A stretch of DNA of 64,000 nucleotides. Origin: Bradyrhizobium sp. 4. GTDB lineage: Bacteria > Pseudomonadota > Alphaproteobacteria > Rhizobiales > Xanthobacteraceae. Below are positions 20,641-30,684 of this stretch, in pieces. The DNA lies in assembly GCF_023100905.1 (NCBI RefSeq), contig NZ_CP064686.1, positions 4,526,001 through 4,590,000 on the forward strand. Reading direction: 5' to 3'. Below the pieces are notes generated by a model. The model ran no database searches and was not told where the DNA came from. It was given only the letters and a program-made list of their open reading frames with translations. Positions within the stretch are counted from its first letter, which is position 1. Each line of letters starts with the position of its first letter. The position numbers were made by a program, and so were the translations under genes.

Positions 20641-21564
20641 ATGGCCGTCGTGATCGCGGCGCTCCTTCCCGTCTTTATCCTCATCGTGCTCGGCGTGGTG
20701 CTGAAGCGCACCCTGATGCGGCTCGACACGCAATGGAACGGGCTGGAGCGGCTGACTTATTTCGTGCTGTTTCCGATGCTGCTGATCCAGACGCTGGTGA
20801 AGGCCGACCTGTCCAGAGTGCCGGTCGCCGGCGTCGGCGGCGCGCTGCTGCTCTCCGCGCTCGCGATGTCGCTGCTCTGCCTCGCGCTCCGCCCGGCCCT
20901 GTCGCGTCTCGATATCGACGGCCCCGCCTTCACCTCGATCTTCCAGGGCGCGATCCGCTGGCAGACCTATGTGGCGCTGTCCGTCTCCGCCAATATGTTC
21001 GGCGAGGTCGGGCTGGCGCTCGCCTCCGTCGCGATGGTGGCGATCATTCCGCTGGTCAACGTCCTCAGCGTGGCGGTGCTCGCGCACTACGCCGCTCCGG
21101 AGAAGCAATCCGCGCGCGCGATCGTCATGACGGTTGTCCGCAATCCCCTGATCTGGGCCTGCGGGATCGGTCTCGTCATCAATGTCATCCACCTGCCGCT
21201 GCCCAGGATCTGGCATGAGGTGGCAGACGCACTCGGCCGCTCCTCCCTCGCAATCGGCCTGCTCGTCACCGGCGCCGGCCTGCATCTTGAAGGCCTGCTC
21301 CGCCCCAGCGCAGGCGCCGCTATCGGCGTGGTGTTCAAGCTGGTGCTGATGCCCGTGGTCGCCCTGGTGCTCGCCGTCTGGTTCGGACTGTCCGGCGACA
21401 GCCTCGCCATCGTCGCGATCTGCGCCGCGGTGCCGACTTCCACCAGCGCCTATGTGCTGGCCCGCCAGATGGGCGGCGATGCCCCGCTACTGGCGCAGAT
21501 CATCACGCTGCAGACGATCCTGGCGGCGATCACGATGCCGATCGTGATCGCGCTGGTGGCCTAG
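20641..21564 (+). CDS. AEC-family (auxin efflux carrier type) transporter
   Basis: Inner-membrane permease of 307 residues with about ten hydrophobic helices. The start MAVVIAALLPVFILIVLGVVLKR is typical of the family. NPLIWACGIGLVINV and a late TSTSAYVLARQMGGDAPLLAQIITLQT are hallmark AEC segments. Members export malate, auxin-like acids and other carboxylates; the substrate is unknown here. It begins three bases after ruvX, so the two probably share a transcript. The stop is followed directly by a dispersed palindromic repeat. Confidence 0.9.
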   Translation: MAVVIAALLPVFILIVLGVVLKRTLMRLDTQWNGLERLTYFVLFPMLLIQTLVKADLSRVPVAGVGGALLLSALAMSLLCLALRPALSRLDIDGPAFTSIFQGAIRWQTYVALSVSANMFGEVGLALASVAMVAIIPLVNVLSVAVLAHYAAPEKQSARAIVMTVVRNPLIWACGIGLVINVIHLPLPRIWHEVADALGRSSLAIGLLVTGAGLHLEGLLRPSAGAAIGVVFKLVLMPVVALVLAVWFGLSGDSLAIVAICAAVPTSTSAYVLARQMGGDAPLLAQIITLQTILAAITMPIVIALVA

Positions 21565-21568
21565 AATT

Positions 21569-21682
21569 CGTCATTGCGAGCGAAGCTCTCCTTCTCGTCA
21601 TTGCGAGGAACCCTTGCGACGAAGCAATCCAGAGTCTCTCCGCGGACAGATTCTGGATTGCTTCGCTTCGCTCGCAATGACG
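21569..21682. repeat. Dispersed palindromic repeat, family A (copy 1, plus an extra half)
   Basis: Arms cgtcattgcgag (from 21596) and ctcgcaatgacg (to 21682) flank inner arms gaagcaatccag and ctggattgcttcg. An additional left half occurs at 21569-21586. The same element recurs at 33110, 33819 and 62933. It sits between convergent genes and can form a long hairpin. Confidence 0.9.
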
Positions 21683-21702
21683 GAACGTGGGCGACCGTCG
21701 GG

Positions 21703-22497
21703 CTAGCTCCCCAGCCACATCGTCAGCACCACCGCCGTCAGATTGTTCAGCGCGTGCAGCACGATCGTGAGCCAGAGCGAGCTGCTGCGGTAGCGCATAT
21801 AGCCGAACCAGAGGCCGATGGAGAAGACCTCGGCGAGGAAGTACAGGTCGTATTGCAGGTGCACGACCGTCCACAGCAGCGATGACAGGATGATCGCGCC
21901 GGGCACGCGCAGGAAGCTCGCCGACCAGCCGCGATAGAGGAAGCCGCGCGCCAAAACCTCTTCCGACATCGGCGCTGCCACGCTGAAGGCGAACAGCAGG
22001 AAGAAGGCTGCGCCCTTGTCGCGACCAGATTTCAACAGATCGGTCATGAAGCCCGGCGTGGCCTCGCGGCCGAGGCTCCGCGACATCGTCTCCCACGCCA
22101 CGACGATCAGGACAAGCCCGACCGCGCCGAACAGGAGTTGCTTCCAGGACGGCCAGCGTAGCGCGAGATAGTCGACGAAGGAGGCCTTCTTGATGCGGAT
22201 GGCAAGCCACACCGCAGCCAGTGTCGCCGGCAAGCCCAGTATCACCGACAGCGCGAGCGCCTGCGGCTCGCCGCCGACGAGCTGAAGCGAGGCGAGGTCC
22301 ATCGGCAGGCCACGCTGCACCGCCAGCAGAACGATGGCGCCGATCTGCCCGACGAACATTGCAGCGAAGATAACGATCCCCCACAGCGCCGTGCCCCAGA
22401 ATTTCCAGACGCGCGGCGCCTCGTGCGCAGGTGTCACGGTCGGCGGCGGACGATCGGGATTGAGCGAATCCATCAAAGCGCTTTCATTGAGAGGCAT
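21703..22497 (-). CDS. CPBP-family intramembrane glutamic endopeptidase
   Basis: Membrane protein of 264 residues of the CPBP (CAAX protease/bacteriocin-processing, Abi) family with about eight hydrophobic helices. The catalytic motif EEVLARGFLYR (EExxxR) is followed by WTVVHLQYDLY with the first histidine and LWLTIVLHALNN with the second. These supply the glutamate-dependent active site. A proline-rich N-terminus (PDRPPPTVTP) is cytosolic. Substrates of bacterial members are mostly unknown. It lies 21 bases from the M15 peptidase gene on the same strand. Confidence 0.9.
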   Translation of the reverse strand: MPLNESALMDSLNPDRPPPTVTPAHEAPRVWKFWGTALWGIVIFAAMFVGQIGAIVLLAVQRGLPMDLASLQLVGGEPQALALSVILGLPATLAAVWLAIRIKKASFVDYLALRWPSWKQLLFGAVGLVLIVVAWETMSRSLGREATPGFMTDLLKSGRDKGAAFFLLFAFSVAAPMSEEVLARGFLYRGWSASFLRVPGAIILSSLLWTVVHLQYDLYFLAEVFSIGLWFGYMRYRSSSLWLTIVLHALNNLTAVVLTMWLGS

Positions 22498-22518
22498 TCC
22501 GGGCGGGTCGGTTGCGAT

Positions 22519-23277
22519 CTACTTCATCCGCGGCGGAATCGGAAAATCATAGGCCGCCCCGCCCGCCCCCGGCAGTGAAAAGTGCCACCACTCCTTCGCA
22601 TAGTTCACAAACCCTTGCCTCGCCATCGCAGCCACGAGCCGCTTGCGCCAGGCGCGCTGGTCCGGACTGACCGTTGGCGCGGCGGTATGCCCTTTCGCGT
22701 CCGTGCAGTCGTAACCCGTGCCCATGTCGACACTGCCCTCGGGCGGGCGCGCCTCGACCGGCGCGGTACAGTCGGCGTAGGCCTTTGACGGGTCGTATTT
22801 GCCTGAATTGTCCGCCTTGAGATCGACCAGCGTGAGATCGAGCGCGGCGCCCGTCGAATGCTGCGAGCGGCTTGCGATGTAGCCGAGGCGGAACAGCTCG
22901 GTCTTGGGAATTTTGGGATTGTAGCGCCGCTCGGCAACCGTCTCCTGGCCGTTCTGCGACCACCTGACCATGTCGAGCGAGGCCCGCGCCGGCCGGTAGC
23001 AGTCGAACATTTTCAGCGAGAGATTTTGCGCCACCAGTTCCTGCTGCACCGCCTTCAACCGCAGCCCAATCTCCCGCTTCACCACGCATTCGCCGACGCC
23101 GTAGCCGGCGAGCGGACGGCCGACGAAATTGTTCGAGGTGGCGTAGCGGATGTCCTGGATGATGCTGGGGTCGATGTCGCGCAAATAGACGAAACCGCCG
23201 GGAAGCGATTGGGTGTGGGCGGTGCTGATCGTCATGAGCGCCAGGAACGCTGCCAGAATTGATTTCACGAAATGCAT
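22519..23277 (-). CDS. Secreted D-Ala-D-Ala dipeptidase-like peptidase (M15, VanX type)
   Basis: Predicted periplasmic zinc peptidase of 252 residues that hydrolyses D-Ala-D-Ala-type dipeptides and so may recycle or trim peptidoglycan. A signal peptide ([23 protein letters not shown]) is followed by [21 protein letters not shown]. The zinc ligands lie in [13 protein letters not shown] (His and Asp) and EWWHF (His), with the catalytic Glu beside the last. DCYRPARA is also typical. The frame extends 11 codons further, but that part lies next to a dispersed repeat, so the ATG at 23277 was preferred. Confidence 0.92.
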   Translation of the reverse strand: MHFVKSILAAFLALMTISTAHTQSLPGGFVYLRDIDPSIIQDIRYATSNNFVGRPLAGYGVGECVVKREIGLRLKAVQQELVAQNLSLKMFDCYRPARASLDMVRWSQNGQETVAERRYNPKIPKTELFRLGYIASRSQHSTGAALDLTLVDLKADNSGKYDPSKAYADCTAPVEARPPEGSVDMGTGYDCTDAKGHTAAPTVSPDQRAWRKRLVAAMARQGFVNYAKEWWHFSLPGAGGAAYDFPIPPRMK

Positions 23278-23283
23278 CCCAGT

Positions 23284-23376
23284 CGTCATGGCCGGGCTTG
23301 TCCCGGCCATCCTCGCCTTTTCTGCGACAGCACCTTAAGAACGTGGATGCCCGGGACAAGCCCGGGCATGACGGAG
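23284..23376. repeat. Dispersed palindromic repeat, family B
   Basis: Inverted arms gtcatggccgggcttgtccc (23284 onward) and gggacaagcccgggcatgac (to about 23374), each itself partly palindromic. This type of intergenic element is common in alphaproteobacteria. It lies between the divergent M15 peptidase and pyrB genes and adds spurious codons to open frames on both sides. Confidence 0.8.
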
Positions 23377-23489
23377 AAGACGGGGACAGCTCACGCCACA
23401 GCGATAAGACCGACAGATCGGGGGATAACTCCCCGCCCGGGCTTTGGCCCTTGCCCCCCCGGCCATCCCCGCCTATAGCTCTCGCTTTA

Positions 23490-24437
23490 ATGACATCGAA
23501 ATCGACCTTCGTCCTCGGCCACCGGCATTTGCTGGGCATCGAGGGCCTTTCCGCGGCCGACATCACCGGCCTCCTCGACCTGTCCGAAGAATATGTCGAG
23601 CTCAACCGCCAGGTTGACAAGAAGCGCACCGTCCTGCGTGGACGGACGCAGGTAAACCTCTTCTTCGAGGCTTCCACCCGGACCCAATCCTCGTTCGAGC
23701 TCGCCGGCAAACGGCTGGGCGCCGACGTCATGAACATGTCGGTGTCCTCATCGTCCATCAAAAAGGGCGAGACGCTGGTCGACACCGCCATGACGCTCAA
23801 CGCCATGCACCCGGATATCCTGGTGGTGCGCCATCACGCCTCCGGCGCGGTGGAACTGCTGGCCCGCAAGGTCGACGGTTCCGTGATCAATGCCGGCGAC
23901 GGCGCGCATGAGCATCCGACACAGGCCCTGCTCGACGCGCTGACCATCCGCCGCAACAAGGGCCGGCTCGAAGGCCTCGTGGTCGCGATCTGCGGCGACG
24001 TGCTGCATTCGCGCGTCGCCCGCTCCAACATCATCCTGCTCAACGCGATGGGCGCCCGCGTCCGCGTCGTGGGCCCCTCCACGCTGCTGCCGCCCGGCAT
24101 CGAGCGGATGGGCGTCGAGGTCGCGCGCGACATGCGCGAGGGGCTCAACGGCGCCGATATCGTCATGATGTTGCGGCTCCAGCGCGAGCGCATGAACGGC
24201 TCCTTCGTGCCGTCGACCTCCGAGTATTTCCATTATTTCGGGCTGGATCAGAAGAAACTCGCCTACGCCAAGCCAGACGCCCTTGTCATGCATCCCGGCC
24301 CCATGAACCGCGGCGTCGAGATCGACACTGCGGTTGCTGACGGCGCGCAGTCCCTGATCCGCGAACAGGTGGAAATGGGCGTGGCCGTGCGCATGGCGGT
24401 GCTGGAAGCGCTCGCCCGCAACCTGCCGAACGCGTGA
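23490..24437 (+). CDS. pyrB: Aspartate carbamoyltransferase catalytic subunit
   Basis: Joins carbamoyl phosphate and aspartate, the committed step of pyrimidine synthesis. The 315 residues include the carbamoyl-phosphate loop [22 protein letters not shown], the [11 protein letters not shown] segment and the late [11 protein letters not shown]. The open frame reaches back to 23259 through a repeat, but the ATG at 23490 gives the usual N-terminus. The downstream dihydroorotase-like gene overlaps its stop (TGATG), as in the pyrB-pyrC' class of operons where the two proteins form a dodecameric complex. No pyrI is seen. Confidence 0.96.
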   Translation: MTSKSTFVLGHRHLLGIEGLSAADITGLLDLSEEYVELNRQVDKKRTVLRGRTQVNLFFEASTRTQSSFELAGKRLGADVMNMSVSSSSIKKGETLVDTAMTLNAMHPDILVVRHHASGAVELLARKVDGSVINAGDGAHEHPTQALLDALTIRRNKGRLEGLVVAICGDVLHSRVARSNIILLNAMGARVRVVGPSTLLPPGIERMGVEVARDMREGLNGADIVMMLRLQRERMNGSFVPSTSEYFHYFGLDQKKLAYAKPDALVMHPGPMNRGVEIDTAVADGAQSLIREQVEMGVAVRMAVLEALARNLPNA

Positions 24438-25744
24438 TGCTCATGTTGACCGACCGCCGACCCATTCTGCTTGCCAACGCCCGCGTCGTCGACCCCTCCC
24501 GGGATTTCGATGGTCCCGGCGATGTCCTGATTGCCGACGGCATCATCCGGGAGACCCGCCGCGGCATTGGCGCTGCCGGCGTCCCCGAGGGCACCGACGT
24601 CGTCAACTGCGCCGGCAAGATCGTCGCACCCGGCCTGATCGACATGCGCGCCTTTGTCGGCGAGCCCGGCTTCAGCCATCGCGAGACCTTTGCGTCTGCG
24701 AGCCAGGCGGCTGCGACCGGCGGCATCACCACCATCATCTGCCAGCCCGATACCTTGCCGGTGATCGACAACTCGGCGACCGTCGACTTCGTGATGCGTC
24801 GCGCCCGCGACACCGCGATCGTCAACATCCAGCCGATGGCGGCGCTCACCAAGGGCATGCACGGCGAGGAGATGACCGAGTTCGGCCTGCTCAAGGCGGC
24901 CGGCGCGATCGCCTTCAGCGACTGTGACAAGAGCGTGATCAACGCGCAGGTGATGCGCCGCGCCTTGACCTACGCGCGCGATTTCGACGCGCTGATCGTG
25001 CACTACACCGAGGATCGCGATCTCGTCGGCGAAGGCGTGATGAACGAGGGCGAATTCGCGTCGCGGCTCGGCCTGATGGGCATCCCGAACGCGGCGGAGG
25101 CCGTGATGCTGGAGCGCGACATGCGCCTGGTCGCGCTCACCGGCGGGCGCTATCACGCGGCCTCGCTGACCTGCATCGAGTCGCTCGACGTGCTCAAGCG
25201 CGCCCGCGACGCCGGCCTTGCCGTGACCGCCTCGGCCTCGATCAACCACCTTGCGCTGAACGAGAACGACATCGGCCCTTACCGTTCGTTCCTGAAGTTG
25301 TCGCCGCCGCTGCGCACCGAGGACGACCGCCGCGCGCTGGTCGCCGCCGTCGCCTCCGGCCTCGTCGACGTCATCATGTCCGACCACAATCCGCAGGACG
25401 TCGAGGTCAAGCGCCTGCCGTTCGCGGAAGCGGCCCCCGGCGCCATCGGGCTGGAGACCATGCTCCCGGCGGGCCTTCGCCTCGTGCACAATGACGAGCT
25501 GGATCTCAAGACGCTGATCCGGGCGATGTCGACCCGGCCGGCCGAGATTTTGGGATTGCCCGGCGGAACCCTGCGCACAGGTGCCCCCGCCGATGTCATC
25601 GTGATCGACCCAGATGTGCCCTGGGTGGTCGATCCCGCCGACCTCAAATCGCCCTGCAAGAACACTCCGTTCGACGAGGCCCGCTTTACAGGTCGCGTGG
25701 TGCGCACCATTGTCGGCGGACGGACGGTGTACGAGCATGTCTGA
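24437..25744 (+). CDS. Dihydroorotase-like protein, probably non-catalytic PyrC' partner of PyrB
   Basis: Amidohydrolase-fold protein of about 435 residues placed directly after pyrB with a one-base overlap. Active dihydroorotases carry D-x-H-x-H after the first beta strand. Here the segment reads [13 protein letters not shown] (residues about 66-78), so both zinc-binding histidines are replaced by Arg and Phe. The later loop reads SDHNPQDVE. In Pseudomonas such pseudo-dihydroorotases are needed for assembly of active aspartate carbamoyltransferase. The same structural role is inferred here, and a separate active dihydroorotase should exist elsewhere in the genome. Start codons GTG 24434, ATG 24437 and ATG 24443 are all possible. 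Confidence 0.9.
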   Translation: MLMLTDRRPILLANARVVDPSRDFDGPGDVLIADGIIRETRRGIGAAGVPEGTDVVNCAGKIVAPGLIDMRAFVGEPGFSHRETFASASQAAATGGITTIICQPDTLPVIDNSATVDFVMRRARDTAIVNIQPMAALTKGMHGEEMTEFGLLKAAGAIAFSDCDKSVINAQVMRRALTYARDFDALIVHYTEDRDLVGEGVMNEGEFASRLGLMGIPNAAEAVMLERDMRLVALTGGRYHAASLTCIESLDVLKRARDAGLAVTASASINHLALNENDIGPYRSFLKLSPPLRTEDDRRALVAAVASGLVDVIMSDHNPQDVEVKRLPFAEAAPGAIGLETMLPAGLRLVHNDELDLKTLIRAMSTRPAEILGLPGGTLRTGAPADVIVIDPDVPWVVDPADLKSPCKNTPFDEARFTGRVVRTIVGGRTVYEHV

Positions 25745-25776
25745 CGTGCGGAGCTGCAGCCAGGGAATTTGCAGAC

Positions 25777-26373
25777 ATGGCGCTTGAATTGTTCCTGCCG
25801 GTGGCTTTTGTCATCGGCTACCTGCTCGGTTCGATTCCCTTCGGACTGATCCTGACGAAACTCGGCGGCACGCAGGACATCCGCTCGATCGGCTCCGGCA
25901 GCATCGGCGCCACCAATGTGCTGCGCACGGGGCGCAAGGGCCTTGCCGCCGCAACCCTGCTGTTCGACGCGCTCAAGGGCACCGTGGCGGTGGTGATCGC
26001 GGGCTACATCGCCGGTCCCAATGCCGCGATGCTGGCCGGGCTTGGCGCCTTCCTCGGCCATCTCTTCCCGGTCTGGCTCAAATTCAAAGGCGGCAAGGGT
26101 GTCGCCGTCTATATCGGCATCATGCTCGGGCTGTTCTGGCCGGCGGCGGTGGTGTTCTGCCTGCTCTGGTTGGCGACCGCCTTCACCGCCCGCTATTCCT
26201 CGCTCTCGGCCCTGGTGGCCTCGTTCATCACCCCGCTGTTCCTGTTGTGGTTCGGCCAGCCCGCACTCGCGACGCTGGCGGCGGTGCTGACGCTGCTGTT
26301 GTTCTACGCTCATCGCGAGAACATCAAGCGGCTGCAATCGGGCAAGGAAAGCCGGATCGGCGAGAAGGCATAA
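25777..26373 (+). CDS. plsY: Glycerol-3-phosphate acyltransferase PlsY
   Basis: Inner-membrane enzyme that transfers an acyl group from acyl-phosphate to glycerol-3-phosphate, giving lysophosphatidic acid for phospholipid synthesis. The 198 residues show [15 protein letters not shown], the conserved [28 protein letters not shown] and [11 protein letters not shown] motifs, plus about five transmembrane helices. It follows the pyrimidine genes by 32 bases on the same strand, the usual neighbourhood in rhizobia. A second, more divergent PlsY-like gene lies at 46043-46726. Confidence 0.96.
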   Translation: MALELFLPVAFVIGYLLGSIPFGLILTKLGGTQDIRSIGSGSIGATNVLRTGRKGLAAATLLFDALKGTVAVVIAGYIAGPNAAMLAGLGAFLGHLFPVWLKFKGGKGVAVYIGIMLGLFWPAAVVFCLLWLATAFTARYSSLSALVASFITPLFLLWFGQPALATLAAVLTLLLFYAHRENIKRLQSGKESRIGEKA

Positions 26374-26519
26374 GCCGGGAATCCACGGATACCGCGGCAC
26401 CCCTTCTGCATTATATCGCAAATGGTGTTCGCAACTTGCAGCCGAATCACGGCTGTATGGACGAATGGGTTCCAGGCCTTGGCCCTGATCATGGGCATGG
26501 CTCTAGGCGGTTGCTCAGA

Positions 26520-27725
26520 ATGAGCGAGAAGATTGTCAGCGCGCATGTTGAAGGTGGCTTGCAGGGCACTGCGGCAAGCCGGATGCTCTCGACCACGGAT
26601 ATCTGGTCCGGTGCGCCCTCGCCGGTTCCTGCTCCAGAGCCTGTGCGCGTTTCGCCACCAGCGCCGCAGCCTGCTCGCATCGCGCAAGCTCCTCTGACAG
26701 TTGAGGCCGTGATCGCTGCGGCACCAGTCGCACCAGCGCAACCCGAAGCCAACCAATGGCCGCCGCAAAGATTGTCGCTGGCGCTTCAGGGCGGCGGCAC
26801 CTTCGCCGCTTTCACCTGGGGCGTGCTGGAGCGGCTGCTGGAAGAGCCATCCATCGCGATCGACACCATCAGCGGCGCCAGCGCTGGCGCCATCAACGCG
26901 CTTCTGCTCGCCTCCGGTTTCGCTGAGGGCGGCCGTGAAGGCGCCCGCGCGCGGCTGAACCGGTTCTGGATTCGGCTGATGCACGAGGCCTCGTTCCGAT
27001 CGCTGATGCTGATCGGCGGCTTCTCGCCGGCGGGAAGCTCGGTCGCGTTCGGTCCGACGCTGCGCTCCGGCCAGTTCGATCCGTTCGATCTCGATCCGCT
27101 GCGGCAGGCGCTGTCGCGCGACATCAACTTTTCCGCCTTGCGCGACCCGCGCTGCCCGAAGCTGCTGATCGCCGCGACCCGGATCCGCGACGGGCAGCAG
27201 CAGATATTCCGCAACGACGTGATCACCGCCGACGTCGCGCTGGCCTCGACCTGTCCGCCGCTGGTTCATTGCGCGGTGGAAATCGACGGCGAGGCTTATT
27301 GGGACGGCGGCCTCGGCGGCAACCCGCCCCTGCTGCGGCTCGTGCAGGACACGACGAGCACCGAAATCCTGCTGGTCCAGGTCACGCCGGCGCGCGACAG
27401 CTACGTGCCGATCACGCTCGCCGCGATCGACCGCAGGCTGGATCAGATCGCGGCCAACGCCGTCCTCAATGCCGAGATCGCGGCGATGGAATGGGCGCAA
27501 TCGCAGGCCGCATCGTCGCTGCGGCTCTCCAGGATCGCCGCGGAAGATTTCGTCGACGGCCTGGCGCAGCGCTCGTCCACCGATCTCGGCCGCGGCTTCA
27601 TTCGCGCGCTTCACCGCAGCGGCCGCGAGGCCGCCGGGCGCTGGCTCAAGCAAGCCGCCGATCACAGCGCAGCGCCGGCCGCATCTGGCCAGCGCATCGT
27701 CGCTCTCGAACCTGCGCTAGCTTGA
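26520..27725 (+). CDS. Patatin-like phospholipase family protein
   Basis: Predicted lipid acyl hydrolase with a Ser-Asp dyad, about 401 residues. A Pro/Ala-rich, apparently disordered segment (about residues 25-78) precedes the patatin domain. The oxyanion loop is ALQGGGTFAAFTWG, the nucleophile elbow is SGASAGAIN (GxSxG), and the catalytic Asp lies in WDGGLGGNPP. Substrates could be phospholipids or stored polyesters; nothing decides. ATG at 26520 was chosen, though an in-frame ATG at 26457 could add 21 residues. Its 3' end overlaps the convergent amidase gene by nine bases. Confidence 0.88.
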   Translation: MSEKIVSAHVEGGLQGTAASRMLSTTDIWSGAPSPVPAPEPVRVSPPAPQPARIAQAPLTVEAVIAAAPVAPAQPEANQWPPQRLSLALQGGGTFAAFTWGVLERLLEEPSIAIDTISGASAGAINALLLASGFAEGGREGARARLNRFWIRLMHEASFRSLMLIGGFSPAGSSVAFGPTLRSGQFDPFDLDPLRQALSRDINFSALRDPRCPKLLIAATRIRDGQQQIFRNDVITADVALASTCPPLVHCAVEIDGEAYWDGGLGGNPPLLRLVQDTTSTEILLVQVTPARDSYVPITLAAIDRRLDQIAANAVLNAEIAAMEWAQSQAASSLRLSRIAAEDFVDGLAQRSSTDLGRGFIRALHRSGREAAGRWLKQAADHSAAPAASGQRIVALEPALA

Positions 27726-28961
27726 TTTCGCCAGCGCCTGCTCCAGGAACCACGCCGTCGCCAGCGCATGCGCGTCGTTGCCGAAGCGTGCGATCACCTG
27801 CACTCCGATCGGCAGGCCATTAGCCTTGAGCACCGGCACGTTGACGCAAGGATTGCCCATCAGTGTCCAGAGCCTGTTGTAGCGGGGGTCGCCGGTGCTC
27901 GCGAGTTCCTTGGCCGGCGGCGCGCCCGGTGCCGAATAGGTCAGCAGCACGTCGAACCCCTCGAACAATTCGCCGATCTCGCGGCGTCCGCGGCGGCTGA
28001 TCCGCCGCGCGTCGTCATAGTCCTTAGGTGTGAGACCGACCGTCGCATCGAGACTGGCGCGCAGCATCGGCGCGATCTCATCGTGGCGTTCGGAAAATTC
28101 CCAGGCGAGCGCGCGATGCGCCTCGAAGTCCTGAATGATCGGGTGGATACGCCAGGCCTCCTGCACCGCCTCCGGCAGATCGATAGTCTTCACGCTGGCG
28201 CCAGCCTTCTCGGCGGCCTTGATCGCGGCTTGCAGCCCCTCTTCGGCGGCCGGCTCCACGGCACCGGCAAACTCCTGCCTGACCACGCCGATGCGCGGCG
28301 CCTTCGCCGGGACGATGCCGGCGAATTCGGTGCGGCCGGTCATCGCGAGCAATCCGCGCGCGAGATCTTCCGCGCGCGCGCCGAACAGGCCGACCGTGTC
28401 GAGCGCCCACGAATAGCATTTGACGCCGACCGTCGGCAGCATCCGGAACGACGGCTTGATCGCGGCGGTGCCGCAATAGGCAGCGGGGCGGATCACCGAG
28501 CCGCCGGTCTGGGTGCCCAGAGCCAGCGGGATCATGCCGGCACCGACGGCCGCGGCCGAGCCCGAGGACGAGCCGCCCGGCGTATGGCCAAGGTTATGCG
28601 GATTGAGCGTCGGGGTTGGATCGCGTGAGGCGAACGCCGTGGTCGTGGTCTTGCCGATGATGGTGGCGCCCGCCCGCTTCAGCATCATCACGACAGGCGC
28701 GTCCGCGCGCGGCTGCCAGCCGCGATAGATCTCCGAGCCCATCTCGGTCGGCATATTGGCAGTGTCGATGATGTCCTTGATCCCGACCGCGATGCCGCGG
28801 AGCGGCCCGGCGCCTTGCGCCTTCGCGGAGGTGTCGTGACGGACGAAGGCGTGGACGTCCTTCTCCCGCGCCTCGATCGCCGCATGCGATTGCGCTATGG
28901 CGGACTCGGGCGAAAGCTCGCCCGCTTCGATGCGGCGCTGGAGGTCGGCGAGTGAGATCAT
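27717..28961 (-). CDS. Amidase-signature family amidase
   Basis: Cytosolic hydrolase of 414 residues with the Ser-cisSer-Lys triad: Lys in VGIKDIIDT, the Ser-rich loop [16 protein letters not shown] and the nucleophile region [15 protein letters not shown]. It belongs to the same superfamily as GatA but lacks the GatA-specific C-terminus and is not near other gat genes. It could hydrolyse aryl or alkyl amides, or allophanate-like compounds; the substrate is unknown. It lies between the patatin (convergent) and dprA (divergent). Confidence 0.88.
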   Translation of the reverse strand: MISLADLQRRIEAGELSPESAIAQSHAAIEAREKDVHAFVRHDTSAKAQGAGPLRGIAVGIKDIIDTANMPTEMGSEIYRGWQPRADAPVVMMLKRAGATIIGKTTTTAFASRDPTPTLNPHNLGHTPGGSSSGSAAAVGAGMIPLALGTQTGGSVIRPAAYCGTAAIKPSFRMLPTVGVKCYSWALDTVGLFGARAEDLARGLLAMTGRTEFAGIVPAKAPRIGVVRQEFAGAVEPAAEEGLQAAIKAAEKAGASVKTIDLPEAVQEAWRIHPIIQDFEAHRALAWEFSERHDEIAPMLRASLDATVGLTPKDYDDARRISRRGRREIGELFEGFDVLLTYSAPGAPPAKELASTGDPRYNRLWTLMGNPCVNVPVLKANGLPIGVQVIARFGNDAHALATAWFLEQALAKSS

Positions 28962-29075
28962 GGCAATACCCTTCTTATTGGGATCGCTTTTAGCATCGCG
29001 ACGAAGCCGCGCAAGCGCACGCCGCTGTTGCCCACGCCCTCAGGTTGTTCCATGCTGTGCCTGCAAGGAGCTGCC

Positions 29076-30194
29076 GTGGACGCCATCAATCCAAGTGTAG
29101 AGCTGACCGAGGCCGACAGGATTGACCGCCTGCGGCTGATCCGGTCCGACAATGTCGGGCCACGTACGTTCCGGTCGCTGGTCGATCATTTCGGCACGGC
29201 GCGCGCGGCGCTGGAGCGGCTGCCGGATCTGGCACGTCGCGGCGGTGCGCAGCGATCGGCGCGCATCTGCAGCGCTGACGATGCGAAAGCCGAGCTTGCC
29301 GCGAGCCGCAAGTTCGGAATTGCCTGGCTCGCGCCCGGCGAGGACGGTTATCCGGCGCGGCTGGCAACGCTTGACGATGCGCCGCCGCTGCTCGCCGTGC
29401 GCGGCGACACTGCAACGCTGATGCGGCCGATGATCGCGATCGTCGGTTCGCGCAATGCCTCCGGTGCGGGCTTGAAATTCGCCGGTCAGCTCGCCCGCGA
29501 GCTCGGCGAAGCCGGCTTTGTCGTCATCTCGGGGCTCGCCCGCGGCGTCGACCAGGCCGCGCACCGCGCCAGCGTGGAGAGCGGCACCATCGCCGTGCTT
29601 GCCGGCGGCCATGACTGCATCTATCCGCCGGAGCACGGCGATTTGCTGGCCTCGATCCTCGACCGCAAGGGTGCCGCGATCTCCGAGATGCCGCTCGGCC
29701 ACGAGCCGCGCGCCCGCGACTTCCCCCGCCGCAACCGGCTGATCTCGGGCGCCGCGCTCGGCGTCGTCGTGGTGGAGGCGGCGCACCGTTCGGGCTCGCT
29801 GATCACCGCACGCATGGCGGCCGAACAGGGGCGCGAGGTGTTCGCGGTGCCCGGCTCGCCGCTCGACCCGCGCGCGGCCGGCACCAATGATCTGATCAAG
29901 CAGGGTGCGACACTCGTCACCGAAGCCGCCGACGTCGTCAACGCGGTCGCACCGATCATGGAGCGGCCGCTGATGCGCACCGCGAACGAGCCCGACAGCG
30001 AGCCGTTCGAAAGCGATCCGCAAGGACACGACCGCGATCAGATCACCGGCCTGCTCGGCCCCGCCCCTGTCACGATCGACGATCTCGTGCGGATGTCCGG
30101 CGCCTCGCCGGCCATCGTGCGCACCGTGCTCTTGGAGCTCGAGCTCGCCGGCCGGCTCGAACGCCACGGCGGTGGCTTGGTCTCGCTGCTTTAA
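29076..30194 (+). CDS. dprA: DNA-processing protein DprA
   Basis: Protects incoming single-stranded DNA and loads RecA during natural transformation; nearly universal even in species not known to be competent. The 372-residue protein has an N-terminal SAM-like segment ([19 protein letters not shown]) and the Rossmann DprA core: [43 protein letters not shown] and [11 protein letters not shown]-terminal winged helix ([20 protein letters not shown]) follows. A GTG start at 29076 has a well-placed AAGGAG site, better than the upstream ATG codons. It overlaps the convergent HxlR gene by four bases. Confidence 0.94.
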   Translation: MDAINPSVELTEADRIDRLRLIRSDNVGPRTFRSLVDHFGTARAALERLPDLARRGGAQRSARICSADDAKAELAASRKFGIAWLAPGEDGYPARLATLDDAPPLLAVRGDTATLMRPMIAIVGSRNASGAGLKFAGQLARELGEAGFVVISGLARGVDQAAHRASVESGTIAVLAGGHDCIYPPEHGDLLASILDRKGAAISEMPLGHEPRARDFPRRNRLISGAALGVVVVEAAHRSGSLITARMAAEQGREVFAVPGSPLDPRAAGTNDLIKQGATLVTEAADVVNAVAPIMERPLMRTANEPDSEPFESDPQGHDRDQITGLLGPAPVTIDDLVRMSGASPAIVRTVLLELELAGRLERHGGGLVSLL

Positions 30195-30601
30195 GGAGTG
30201 TTCCGCTCGTCGAAGCGCGTGCGCGCCGAGGCGATCTGCTCCTGATGCGTGATCGCCCATTCGCCGAGTGCCCTCACCGGCTGCTGCAGTCCGCGGCCGA
30301 GATCGGTCAGCTCGTAATCCACCCGCGGCGGAATGGTCGGGAAGATCGTGCGTGTGACCAGCCCGTCGCGCTCGAGCCCGCGCAACGTCAGGGTCAACAT
30401 CCGCTGCGAGATGCCGTTGATCATGCGCTTGAGCTCGTTGAAGCGCTTGGGCCCGTCGCTCAGCATCATGATCACGAACACGCTCCATTTGTCGCCGACG
30501 CGCGCGAGGATCGAGGCGACGCCGCGGCAGTCCGCGTGGTCGCGATCCGGCATCGGCGGGGCGGTCAAATCGATGTGCGCAGGTTTCAAGGATGTGCCCA
30601 T
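30191..30601 (-). CDS. HxlR-family transcriptional regulator (paired with azoreductase)
   Basis: Winged helix-turn-helix regulator of 136 residues, with [57 protein letters not shown] forming the DNA-binding domain. HxlR/YodB proteins often sense electrophiles or quinones through an N-terminal cysteine. One lies at the expected place here ([11 protein letters not shown], about residue 25). It is divergent from an azoreductase gene 83 bases away, the classical arrangement for quinone-responsive control. Confidence 0.92.
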   Translation of the reverse strand: MGTSLKPAHIDLTAPPMPDRDHADCRGVASILARVGDKWSVFVIMMLSDGPKRFNELKRMINGISQRMLTLTLRGLERDGLVTRTIFPTIPPRVDYELTDLGRGLQQPVRALGEWAITHQEQIASARTRFDERNTP

Positions 30602-30684
30602 GGCTCAAAAAGGTGCGTTCTTGCGGGGATTTCGATAGTCACTCATGTAGCTCTGGTTACAAACATATACCAGGGTGATCCCGA
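30602..30684. promoter_or_regulatory. Divergent HxlR/azoreductase control region
   Basis: The 83-base interval contains ctggt (30653-30657) and accag (30669-30673), an imperfect dyad spanning about 21 bases of AT-rich sequence close to the azoreductase start. It is a candidate operator for the adjacent HxlR protein. Confidence 0.45.

Noticed and set aside
23259..23489. Longer pyrB starting at 23259
   Set aside because: The added 77 codons are translated from a dispersed repeat and lack pyrB similarity; ATG at 23490 matches the family start.
24263..25738. A 491-codon open frame antisense to the pyrC-like gene
   Set aside because: It shows no motif, and the opposite strand carries the conserved amidohydrolase-fold protein.
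29040..30608. A 522-codon open frame antisense to dprA and hxlR
   Set aside because: It spans two genes with clear domains and has no recognisable features of its own.
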